Assembly (NCBI GenBank): GCA_031769625.1
Contig: JAUIMM010001250.1
Span: 310,001 to 374,000, forward strand
Reading direction: 5' to 3'
Length of the DNA: 64,000 nt
From: Taudactylus pleione
Taxonomy: Eukaryota; Chordata; Amphibia; Anura; Myobatrachidae
A program made the position numbers and the translations under genes. Positions 1 to 9,599 of the stretch are shown here, piece by piece (the stretch's first letter is position 1; every line of letters begins with the position of its first letter). A model generated the notes under the pieces. The model saw nothing but the letters and a program-made list of their open reading frames with translations. It searched no databases and was not told the DNA's origin.

Positions 1-1170
1 TGCAGCAGATTATTGTGTAACATAGTATTGGTATGAATGCAGTATGCAGCAGATTATTGTGTAACAGAGTATTGGTATGAGTGCAGTATGCAGCAGATTA
101 TTGTGTAACAGAGTATTGGTATGAATGCAGTATGCAGCAGATTATTGTGTAACAGAGTATTGGTATGAGTGCAGTATGCAGCAGATTATTGTGTAACAGA
201 GTATTGGTTTGAATGCAGTATGCAGCAGATTATTGTGTAACAGAGTATTGGTATGAGTGCAGTATGCAGCAGATTATTGTGTAACAGAGTATTGGTATGA
301 ATGCAGTATGCAGCAGATTATTGTGTAACAGAGTATTGGTATGAATGCAGTATGCAGCAGATTTTTGTGTAACATAGTATTGGTATGAATGCAGTATTCA
401 GCAGATTATTGTGTAACAGAGTATTGGTATGAGTGCAGTATGCAGCAGATTATTGTGTAACAGAGTATTGGTATGAATGCAGTATGCAGCAGATTATTGT
501 GTAACAGAGTATTGGTATGAGCGCAGTATGCAGCAGATTATTGTGTAACAGAGTATTGGTATGAGCGCAGTATGCAGCAGATTATTGTGTAACAGAGTAT
601 TGGTATGAATGCAGTATGCAGCAGATTATTGTGTAACAGAGTATTGGTATGAGTGCAGTATGCAGCAGATTATTGTGTAACAGAGTATTGGTATGAGTGC
701 AGTATGCAACAGATTATTGTATAACAGAGTATTGGTATGAGTGCAGTATGCAGCAGATTATTGTGTAACAGAGTATTGGTATGAGTGCAGTATGCAGCAG
801 ATTATTGTATAACAGAGTATTGGTATGAGTGCAGTATGCAGCAGATTATTGTGTAACAGAGTATTGGTATGAGTGCAGTATGCAGCAGATTATTGTGTAA
901 CAGAGTATTGGTGTGAGTGCAGTATGCAGCAGATTATTGTGTAACAGAGTATTGGTATGAGTGCAGTATGCAGCAGATTATTGTATAACAGAGTATTGGT
1001 ATGAGTGCAGTATGCAGCAGATTATTGTGTAACAGTGTATTTGTATGAGTGCAGTATGCAGCAGATTATTGTGTAACAGAGTATTGGTATGAGTGCAGTA
1101 TGCAGCAGATTATTGTGTAACAGAGTATTGGTATGAGTGCAGTATGCAGCACATTATTGTTTAACAAAAC
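1..1170. repeat. 44-bp satellite array, about 26 copies
   Basis: A 44-base unit beginning TGCAGCAGATTATTGTGTAA and ending TATGAGTGCAGTA repeats in head-to-tail register from base 1 (unit starts at 1, 45, 89 and so on) until it decays near 1145-1170. Copies differ by single substitutions such as GAATGC/GAGTGC and GTGTAA/GTATAA, with almost no indels. The array is cut by the window edge, so its full length is unknown. No protein coding is suggested; the unit is not a multiple of three and contains stops. Confidence 0.97.
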
Positions 1171-2017
1171 AAATTGGACAGGAATTCAAAATATTCAATA
1201 TATTAGTTAGATTAGACAAGTATTCATATAGGTTCATAATAAGTAAGTGTAGGGACAGAGATAAAGAGATAAAGATGTCCTGTACTCTGTGTATGGTTGG
1301 TGTGAGAATATCACATATGTAAATAGGCAGTCCTGTGCAGAAATCCTCTACTATCTTCCTACCCATATACACACAAAGGCTGGACACACAGGCACAGTAA
1401 TTAGACATGTACAGTAGGTGGAAATAAATGATCCCAAAGTGCTAATGTTCTGTCTGCTGCAATATCACTCAGCCACAGTCTGTTATTCTTCCTAGCACAG
1501 CAAATTCTGAAATTCCTGGCACTACAGAAACTCAGTTCCACTCACTGGCCGCTATTCGGCGTCAGTGCCCAGAGCATCGGGAGAATGAGAGGTTTAAACT
1601 CTTCCTGTCTTCCAGTAATGACTTGCAGCTGGACCTGTGAAATCCTGAAAACCTGGACTTCCTGGCATCTACTGTTACTCCAGACTGCACAGGTTTTATT
1701 TTAGTCTCCTTTGGAGGAAGCTGATCCCACAGGAATGTGGGTAATTCATGTAAGAGTCATCCCCTATAGTATATATATATATCCTTGAGGAATGTGGTTG
1801 TACTGCAGTAACAGCTTTATCTTTCTCTGCTTTTTCATTTGAATTGAGCATGGGGCAGTTTTGATAAGTATAACCCTTGCGTGAAATATATTCTGCTGCT
1901 GTATTTTATTATGAAAAAGCTGCCTTATGGTGTTTTAAGGCTGATACGATATAAAACAAGAAAATTGCACTTTATAATGGTGGTGTGCTGGTCTCTTCTG
2001 CTTCTTTGGGACTGAAA
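1171..2017. other. unassigned intronic or intergenic sequence
   Basis: I see no gene, recognisable transposon or long repeat here. The small open frames are short and show no protein family signature. If the V2R gene continues leftwards, this lies inside its intron 4. Confidence 0.5.
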
Positions 2018-2028
2018 ATTTGTGTGTA

Positions 2029-2073
<45 letters not shown>
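2018..2073. repeat. (TG)n(TA)n microsatellite
   Basis: A TG-rich run passes into about 16 TA dinucleotides. It directly abuts the end of the LTR that starts at 2074. Confidence 0.95.
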
Positions 2074-2236
2074 TGTGACACAGTCAGGATAGGGGTCCCT
2101 CTCCTGGGTAGATGGACTCCCTCCTTACACACACAGCAGCTGGTGAAACAGGACACAATTCTGGGGTTCTCATGCAAGCTGGTCGGAGCCAGTCTTTATT
2201 GTACTGGACACATAAATTAAAAAAAACACAAACAAA

Positions 2237-2728
2237 GGCCCTCATTCAGAGCCGTACGGTCTGAGCAGAGCGCACGCTCTGAATGAGGGCCGCCCTCCAT
2301 AAAAATGGAGCGTCCTCCTGGACGCTCGTATAGCTGTGGGTCACCACCCACAGCCTATACGAGTGTGCAGTTTGATGGCCGCGATGGTCGTGACCATCGC
2401 GACCATCGAAACTGCGAGCCGGAGCCTGCGGTTGAGGCTTTCAACCGCAAGCACTGGAGTGATTTTGGCTCTATCAGAGCCAAAATCACTCCCACTGACA
2501 TCACTAGTGATGTCAGTGGGCCGGCTTCTGATGGGAGGCGTTCCCTTGGGAACGCCCCCATCAGGGAGGCACACCCCCGGCACGCCCACCAAAGGGGGCG
2601 TGCTGTCAATCAACATCGACAGCATGCCCCCTTTGATCAGACACAACGAGCGAAGGACTTTCGCTCAGTGCAGAACATCGACCCACTTGCGAGCGGACAG
2701 CCGCTCGCGAGTGGGTCTGAATCAGGCC
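2237..2728. mobile_element. multi-hairpin MITE, copy 1
   Basis: The termini are inverted (GGCCCTCATTCAGAGC at left, and the complement of GGCCTGATTCAGACCC at right). The interior is a chain of near-perfect palindromes: about 2325-2365 (arms around TATAGCTGTGGGT), 2372-2406 (GATGG...CCATC), 2457-2492 (AGTGATTTTGGCTCT / AGAGCCAAAATCACT), 2490-2519 (palindrome centred on ACTAGT) and 2538-2555 (CGTTCCCTTGGGAACG). GC-rich hairpins follow to 2715. CAAA flanks both ends. There is no transposase, so it must be moved in trans. The superfamily is not certain. Confidence 0.8.
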
Positions 2729-2834
2729 CAAAAATCCTAGCCCATCTGGCCTCTTACTATATAGCAGGTTCCCTCACTAACAGAAGACTAAATAAGTTCA
2801 CGTCCACAGTACTTACAGGTGGTATCACACAGTG

Positions 2835-3384
2835 GGTGTGATTCAGAGCCGGAAGCTCTGACAAGAGTGCTCGCTCTGAATCAGGGCCATCCTACCTATT
2901 ATTGGAGTGGCCTCCTGGCCGCTCACATAGCTGTGGGTGACCACCCACAGCTTATGTGAGCGGCCAAAAAGATGGTGGCGATGGTCAAGACCATCGCAAC
3001 CATCGGGCTTGTGACGAGACCCTTGCGGTAGTGTCTAGTCTGCCGCAAGCCCGGAGTGCTTTTGGCTCTATCAGAGCCAAAAGCACTCCCACTGACATCA
3101 CTAGTGATGTCCGTGGGGCCGGACCCAGACTGTAGGCATTCCCATGGGAACCCCTTCCGTCTGGGCAGCAATGCCCCCGGCATGCCCACCAAAGGGGGCG
3201 TGCTGTCACTCACCATCGACAGCACTCCCCATTTGGTGCGAGACCCATAGTGACGGCTTGGCCGTGGCTTTTCGGGTCTCGTGCATGCGCACAACAGAGC
3301 TCCATCCATCGTGCGCATGCGTACTTGGGCAACATCGACCCGCTTGTGAGCTCTCAGCGCTCGTGAGCGGGTCTGAATCAGGCC
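2835..3384. mobile_element. multi-hairpin MITE, copy 2, with 5-bp target duplication
   Basis: Same family as copy 1 and in the same orientation. It is flanked by CAGTG at 2830-2834 and again at 3385-3389, a direct 5-bp target-site duplication. Palindromes occur in the same order as in copy 1: the CTGTGGGT hairpin, the GATGG/CCATC hairpin, the pair GCTTTTGGCTCT / AGAGCCAAAAGC, and the ACTGACATCACTAGTGATGT palindrome. Then come a CCATGG-centred hairpin and a GCGCATGC pair. It sits inside the LTR at 2074-3724. Confidence 0.82.
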
Positions 3385-3721
3385 CAGTGTCTCAGAGCAA
3401 GCTAGCCTGTGAGCCTGCCCTCCCATGTATGAGACACTCCGCTATAACAAAACCCTGTTTATCTGAGCCACTTTCAGGTGCAAGCCCTAACGAGCCTGAT
3501 ACCAGGCTGAAAGGCACAAAACCTGGAGTGGCCTGTGGATGGAGCCCTCCCTCTCCTCACATCCACACCCCCAGGACCCATTCTGGCTTTTCATTAAAGC
3601 CAACATTTCTAGTCTGTTTTTCCAAACAGACTTTTCCCGGGGGGGTTTTAAAACACATAGGACAGGAATCTGGGACAGAAATCAAAGCCATTGAAAACTG
3701 TACCAGTGCTTTTATCACATA

Positions 3722-4395
3722 TCACCCCCCTTTGTTTTGACCTGTGGGGTGGAACAACTGCAGCCCCCAACAATGAACGCGAGACAAAGTGTCTGCATTG
3801 GCCAGCTGGCTTCCTGGCCTGTGTACTACTGAAAATTTAATGTTCTGTAATGCCAAGAACCACCTTGTTATTCTCCCATTGGTTTCCATGTTCTCTGACA
3901 TCCACTTCAATGGGGCATGGTCAGTGATCAACCTGAATCTTCTTCCCACCAAATAGTACCTGAGAGTTTCCAACGCCCATTTTATGGCCAATACTTCCTT
4001 CTCAACTGTAGCATAGTTTCTCTCATGAACATTTAATTTCCTGCTTAAGTAAAAAATAGGATGTTCCTCACCTTCCTTGCTCTGGGACAGGACCTCTCCT
4101 ATACCTACTTCTGTAGCATCAGTTTGCACAACAAACTCCCTATCAAACTCCGGAGTCATCAGAACTGGTTGGGAACACAATGCTATTTTCAACTCCTGAA
4201 AAGTCTTCTCTGTTTCCGGACTCCATTCCACCATGACTTTCTGTTTGCCTTTGGTAAGGTCAGTCAGTGGGATTGCAATAGTGTCAAAATTGGGTATATA
4301 ACCAGTAATCCCTAAGAAGGCTCTCACCTGCCGCTTATTCAGGGGTCGTGGCCAGTTTTGTATTGCCTCAATTTTATTAAGCTGTGGCTTTATCT
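3722..4395 (-). pseudogene. RT C-terminus and RNase H of Gmr1-like pol
   Basis: Minus-strand translation gives the end of the reverse-transcriptase connection region (LNKIEAIQNWPRP, then FLGITGYIPNF) followed by a full RNase H. The acidic residues are visible in VVQTDATEVGIG, TVEKEVLAIKWAL, LITDHAPLKWM and NADTLSR. The frame is open for about 200 codons and stops at the first base of the LTR. The upstream part of RT is missing: at 4396 the frame runs into a truncated MITE, so the fingers/palm segment with the YxDD motif is gone. The enzyme would copy and degrade retrotransposon RNA, but this copy cannot. Confidence 0.92.
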
Positions 4396-4776
4396 AACCT
4401 TTGGTGGGTGTGTCGGGGGTGTTGCTGCCCAGATGGAGGTGTTTCCATGGGAACGCCTACCATCTGGGGCCGGCCCCACTGACATCACTAGTGATGTCTA
4501 TCAGAGCCAAAAGCACTCCTGGGCTTGCGGCAGACGAGACCCAACCACAAGGGTATTGTCGCAAACCCGATGGTCGCGATGGTTTTGACCATCGCGACCA
4601 TCATCATGGACACTCGCATAAGCTGTGGGTGGTAAACCATCATCATGAACACTCGCATAAGCTGTGGGTGGTAACCCACAGCTATGCAAGCGTCCAAGAG
4701 GCCGCTACTAAAAAAGAAAAAACGCCCTGATTCAGAGCGGGCGCTCATTCAGAGCGTCCGGCTCTGAATCAGTCCC
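4396..4776. mobile_element. multi-hairpin MITE, copy 3, inverted and truncated
   Basis: This is the family of copies 1 and 2 in the opposite orientation. The right terminus (CGGCTCTGAATCAGTCC) is present, as are the GATGG...CCATC and CATCACTAGTGATG hairpins. The left half ends abruptly at about 4396 within the CCACCAAAGG segment. On both sides is broken reverse transcriptase, which implies insertion into pol followed by a deletion that removed half the MITE and the middle of RT. The segment ATCATGGACACTCGCATAAG is also locally duplicated (about 4602-4665). Confidence 0.75.
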
Positions 4777-4781
4777 ACTGT

Positions 4782-5110
4782 TCAATTTACGGAAGTCATT
4801 GCAGAAATGCACACTCCCGCCTGGCTTTGGAATAAGCACAATGGGACTTGACCACTCACTATGCGATTCTTCAATTACATCCAACTCTAATCTTTTTAAT
4901 TTCTTTCGATACTGATTCTCTTTGGGCTTCTGGTAACCTATAGGTCTTTAGGTTAACCTTAACCCCTGGGTCAGTGATTATGTCATGTTTAATGACCATG
5001 GTTTTTTCTAGTATGTCAGAAAACAGCACCCTGTTTCTGATAAGAAATTCCTTAACTTCCTGCTGTTGCACCGCTGGCAGGGTTTTTGCCACTGTCACTT
5101 TGGGAACCAA
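4782..5110 (-). pseudogene. RT N-terminus of Gmr1-like pol
   Basis: The minus strand encodes the start of a Ty3/gypsy reverse transcriptase: HDIITDPGVKVNLKTYRLPE, then, after a frameshift near 4885, LELDVIEESHSEWSSPIVL and FCNDFRKLN. These are the conserved leader, the IxxSxSPWxSP block and the first RT block. It lies downstream of integrase on the same strand, not upstream as in ordinary Ty3/gypsy. It is broken by a frameshift and by the MITE and deletion at 4396-4780. Confidence 0.88.
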
Positions 5111-5134
5111 GGGCCCTGGGTTTACTGGAGGGGC

Positions 5135-6045
5135 TCAGATGGCTGACAGAGCTCCTATATCCTTCCAGGGTTTTATGAGGTTTACATGGTATGTCTGTTC
5201 TGGCTTTCTTTTCCCTGGCTGGTAAACTTTATTATTAACCTTCCCCACTTTTTCTAAAATTTCAAAGGGTCCTTGCCACTTAGCCAAGAGTTTACTTTCT
5301 ACTGTGGGAACCAACACTCTTTCATCAGGAGCAAAGACGCATAACTGGGCATTGCGGTTGTATACCCTCTGCTGTGCCCATTGGGCCTGTTCTAAGTGCT
5401 CCCTGACTATAGGCACCACAGCAGCAATTCTTTCTTGCATTTGGGAAACATGCTCAATAATGGTTTTCTACGGACTGGACTGCCCCTCCCATTTCTCTTT
5501 GGCATTGTCTAATAACCCCTTTGGGTGTCTCCATATAACTAATCGAAAACCCAGTGGAGGATTGAGGTACCTCTCCTATGGCCAACAACAAGCAAGGTAA
5601 CAAGTAATCCCAATCTCTACCATCCTTGTCGACTACTTTTCTTAGCATATGTTTTAACATCTTGTTAAACCTCTCCACTACCCCATCGGTTTGGGGGTGA
5701 TAGACCAAAGTTCCTAACTGTTCGATTTTGAACAGGTGGCATAACTCTTTCATGACTTTTGACATAAATGGGGTACCTCGGTCAGTCAGTACTTCCTTAG
5801 GTATTCCCAACCTGCTAAAGACATGGACTAACTCTCTGACAATGGTATTGGTTGACATATTGTGCAACGGTATCGCTTTCGGGTACCTGGTAGCATAATC
5901 CATTATCACCAGAATATATTGATGGCCCTGTGCAGATTTCATTAAGGGTTCAACCAAATCAATTGCTATTCTTTCAAATGGCACCTCAATAATGGGTAAC
6001 GGGACTAGTGGACTTTTAAAATGTGGCCTTGGAGCATGATACAAA
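5135..6045 (-). pseudogene. integrase core and C-terminus of Gmr1-like pol
   Basis: The DDE integrase catalytic domain is readable: the first Asp in RIAIDLVEPL, the second in VLTDRGTPF, and Glu in QTDGVVERFN. There are exactly 35 residues between the second Asp and the Glu. The C-terminal domain follows after a frameshift near 5450, with KLLAKWQGPFEILEKVG and QTYHVNLIKPWKD. The N-terminal HHCC zinc-binding domain is absent; upstream of APRPHFKSP (about 6045) the sequence is unrelated gag-like material. The next domain on this strand is RT, so integrase precedes RT. Confidence 0.92.
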
Positions 6046-7900
6046 TATCGGGGCTCTGTACATGGCACTTCTGTGGCAGTGACAATTCCTTCCTCCCCCA
6101 AATACCAACTGGGGGGCTGACAACTTTCAGTGCAACATGTGGGCTCCTCACGGCTCAGGCCCCAGGATGAACCTTCTATATGGAACAATGCAGTTAGTGG
6201 CTGCAAGGGAACCACCAGGACAGGCTAGACCTGTCCAGGCCCTCCCCCCTCAAAAGCCAGTGTCTCACCTGGAACTTCTTTTGGGCTGTCCTCCTCCTTG
6301 GTAACTCCCTCTACTAGCCCGGTCGGCTGGATAACTGGTTGGGTACCACTTAGGGTTTTAACCGCTGAACACTCCAAACTTATCTCCGTGAATGTCTCAT
6401 GTTCTGTGAGATGCAGGGGGCCGGGTTGTGCAGTACCTTCTCCCTGGGGTGGGAGAAGGGTTTGCAAGCACTGTCTCCTGACATCCACCTAGTCTGTACT
6501 TGCTGGAATCTTACCAACAGCAGGCATATCCCCTGGCACACAGTTACAGTCTACACCACTGTCTGAGTAATTACAGGGTGATAACAAATCCTCTTCTGAT
6601 TTATGGTCTGATGTTAGGTTAACAGTCTTTGCTACCCATGTTCCATTTAAATCACAGGGTACGTACCAACATTTTGCCTGCAATTCCTCAGTTTCCAAAT
6701 AGGGGATCGGGTACAATCCTTCATATCCTTCAGGGGGAGTTAGGATAGCAGGATATACACAGGACATTTTTTCCTCAGCCTCCCCGATGAAATAAAAGAG
6801 TCTGCCATTACCAGTTCATCATGATGGGTCTCTCCCAGCTGAGTATGCTGAACAGCCTGGACCACGATGCCATCTGCGACTGGTATGCTTGTGGTCAGGA
6901 AGTGAGATGGTACTCCCCCAACCTTGGTGATCTCCTCATGGACACCGTCCTCATAGATCCCCTGGTAGCTGGTTAATAGGTCTCCATCTTCCACCTCAGC
7001 AAAAGGGAAGGTGTAATGTGACTCCTCCTGGGGTGCCTGTATTAGGGGCACTGCTTCCTGCACTTGGACGCTAGCCTCTCCCAGTATAGTACACTGGGCA
7101 GCTGTGTCCTTTGGGAGTGGGAGAAGCTTTTGCAGATTGCGCCTTTCCACATCCACCCTGCAATGCTGGTCCCTCCAGCCTGGGGTATCCAGGAGACCAT
7201 GATCTGAGGCCTCTTCCTCTGCCACAACAAAGCACAACTCCAAACACTCCAGCTGTTCCCCCACACTCATCTGTGGGCTGTGAAAGAGGATAAATGTCCG
7301 ATAATCAGTGAACGCTTTGGTGGGGTCCCCCTGGTCCTGGAGTATACACTGAAGGATTTCCCTGTGCATGCCAAATTGGCCAGGGATGCCCCGCAGCTGG
7401 CATTCTGCTATCAACTCCTCCATGTTCTTTTCTTCCAGAGGGGTTAGGGGCCCTCTTGACAAAGATTATTGTACACTGGTAACAGATAATTTTGGGGCAC
7501 CCCCTCGGTCGTCTGGCCGGGTTGCAGTAGTCCTATTTCGGATCTTTCCTCTGGGTCTATCCAGGAGGACAACTTATCCTGGACATGCCCTTCTGTCTTT
7601 GCACAGTGGCTTGCTTGTATCATTTGGGCCATTGTAGCCTTCACTTCCTCCATGAATTCTTCAAACTCTGGTTCATCCAGCATCTTCCATGTGACTGCTT
7701 CACTTCTGCAGTGCATGAAAGCATCTCCCAGATTACACAATTTGTTTGTTAAGCTGGATACTCTCCACCCGCTAATCATCCTCCGAGCATCATTCCAGTA
7801 TGCCCATATGTACTGCATCCTTATAATAAATAAAATATCCGGCTTCCTAGCCTGCCGACATGCCAACGTACCTCCATCCACGAGTATCACTGCCCTGGGA
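6046..7900 (-). pseudogene. gag-like region of a nested LTR retrotransposon
   Basis: Three overlapping minus-strand frames (7890-7444, 7462-6740, 6767-6489, joined by frameshifts) encode an acidic, cysteine-poor protein with stretches such as PLTPLEEKNMEELIAECQLR and EFEEFMEEVKATMAQMIQ. I do not recognise it confidently by sequence. Its position, just after an LTR and primer-binding-like site (8080-8556), makes gag the natural reading. The region 6488-6225 is acidic spacer. It replaces the part of the host element that should encode the integrase zinc finger. Confidence 0.6.
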
Positions 7901-8079
7901 GACTTGAATCACTGACTTTCTTTCCTTAGCACCATTTTACCTTTTACAGGACTGACAACCACTCAGTTTCTGGGACCACTTTACTGCAAATTCCTTACAT
8001 ATGGCCTGATCCTCTCTTCTCTATTGTGAGTGACTTCACACTTTCTCTGCTCCTTGACTGATGTTTGAATGATATCACT

Positions 8080-8556
8080 GTCGCTGCCGCCAAATGTGAG
8101 GATACGGGGTTCTCTCAATCACCCAGACACCGAGCAGATGAAACCAATGTGATGGTTTATTTTTCCACAGCACACAGCTCCCTGAGGAACACCTGCTGCG
8201 ATGGTTCCATTCAGTCTACCAGATTCACATGAGGCACAAAACAGGCAAATGGAAGGAGGAGTAAATCCTGAGCGTCCCCTGGGGAGGTGGGAATTAACTT
8301 AGAGGGTCTTTTGTTCTGGGAAGTGTCACCTTGCTCTAGTGGTTACGAATAACACAGACATATGGACCAGGCTAATATCAAGGCTTATCCAGAATTAAAC
8401 ATTACAATTACTTACATTATTACAGTACATAATATACATGCTAATGGAAATGTGTATCATCACACATACACTAGGAGACAGGAAGGGGAACACAAAAGGA
8501 CTAAAAAGTAAATTGATCTCTGCAAGGACTGAGATGCTGCCAGCACATTTGTAACA
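8080..8556 (-). mobile_element. 5' LTR and primer-binding region of the nested element
   Basis: On the minus strand an LTR-like segment runs from TGTTACAAATG (8556) to CCTCACA (8095). It has AATAAA at 8162-8157, about 60 bases before the end. It is immediately followed by TTTGGCGGCAGCGAC (8094-8080), a plausible primer-binding stretch, and then by the gag-like frame. No matching 3' LTR is present, so the nested element is truncated. It does not resemble the LTR at 2074-3724, so two different families are involved. Confidence 0.62.
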
Positions 8557-8905
8557 CACATCTCATGTCCTCACAACTATCATGGTCTATGGGTTTACCA
8601 TCGATCACCTTGACATTCTCCCTGGCTTTTTCCAGAGTAGGGTCATTTAACTGCTCCACGGCAAAGACCTCTCTTCTGACCTCTAAATCAGGCAGACGAT
8701 CAACTGGCTCAACAACACTTCCCACCTCATTGGGAGGCACAATTGGCAAAATTGGCTTTCCCACAACTTTCAGAAGTGAGCAAAGTCTCTCCCCAATATT
8801 GCATCATACATTAAGCAATGTACTAAACCCACAGAGACTATCACAAAACCACATGGTGTCTCAATGGTCACTTCTTCAGTAATGTCAATAGTTTTAATGT
8901 TATGG
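8557..8905 (-). pseudogene. protease and linker of Gmr1-like pol
   Basis: The minus strand reads IDITEEVTIETPCGFVIVSV and then DAILGRDFAHF, the C-terminal part of a retropepsin (ILGRD block). After a stop and frameshift near 8765, a linker contains VEPVDRLPDLEVRREVFAVE and DPTLEKARENVK, as seen ahead of integrase in vertebrate gypsy pol. The protease active-site segment would lie under the microsatellite at 8914-9530 and is lost. It belongs to the same pol as the integrase at 5135-6045, split by the nested insertion. Confidence 0.8.
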
Positions 8906-8913
8906 TTGATCGG

Positions 8914-8916
8914 TTC

Positions 8917-8970
<54 letters not shown>

Positions 8971-9033
8971 GTCATATCTATCTATCTCATATCTATCTAT
9001 TTATTTATCTATCTATCTCATATCTATCTATTC

Positions 9034-9073
<40 letters not shown>

Positions 9074-9086
9074 CATATCTATCTCT

Positions 9087-9119
<33 letters not shown>

Positions 9120-9530
9120 TTCATACCTTTCCATCTATCTATCTCATATCTATCTATCTATCTATCTATCCATCTATTTATCTATTTATCTATCTATCTC
9201 ATATCTATCTATTCATCTATTTATCTATTATCTATCTATCTATCTCATATTTAACTATTCATCTATTTATCTATCTATCTATCTCTCTATCTCATGTCAA
9301 TCTATCTATCTATCTATCTATTTATCTATCTCATATCTATCTATCTATATCATATCTATCTATTCATCTATTTATCTATCTCTCTATCTCATAATAATAT
9401 ATATATCTATCTCATAACTATCCATCCATCTATCTCATATCTATCTATCTATCTATCTATCTCATATCTATCTATCTGTCCATCTATCTCTCATATCTAT
9501 TTATCTATTTATCTTTCTATCTAAAACAAA
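8914..9530. repeat. (TCTA)n / GATA tetranucleotide tract
   Basis: More than 600 bases of TCTA repeats are broken by CATA, TTTA and CTCATA variants, and the pattern of variants itself recurs (for example TCTCATATC blocks). Every frame opens as Ser/Ile/Tyr/Leu repeats, which are not genes. The tract marks the 5' break of the Gmr1-like element. Confidence 0.97.
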
Positions 9531-9599
9531 TATCCTGACTCACTGACTCATCAGTCCAAAGCCCTGGGTCTAAAAATATTAAATTTGGGGAGTAAGTTC

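Larger units (their letters stand above)
2074..3724 (-). mobile_element. 3' LTR of the Gmr1-like Ty3/gypsy element, carrying two MITEs
   Basis: On the minus strand a polypurine tract (AAAACAAAGGGGGG, to 3725) is followed by TGATATGTG, and the segment ends GTGTCACA at 2074, giving the TG...CA termini of an LTR. An AATAAAGACTGG poly(A)-type signal lies near the 3' end. The RNase H stop codon overlaps the first LTR bases. A second copy of this LTR is present on the plus strand at about 56440-56962 and aligns over the whole downstream part, which supports the boundary. Two MITEs (2237-2728 and 2835-3384) are inserted, so the LTR proper is about 600 bases. Confidence 0.75.

Noticed and set aside
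1..1170. CRISPR-like regular array
   Set aside because: The whole 44-bp unit is repeated with no unique spacers, and the surroundings are vertebrate DNA; it is a satellite.
3144..3740. 198-codon plus-strand frame
   Set aside because: It runs across a MITE and an LTR in a frame unrelated to the minus-strand pol.
8864..9524. Ser/Ile/Tyr/Leu repeat frames
   Set aside because: Translations of the (TCTA)n tract.
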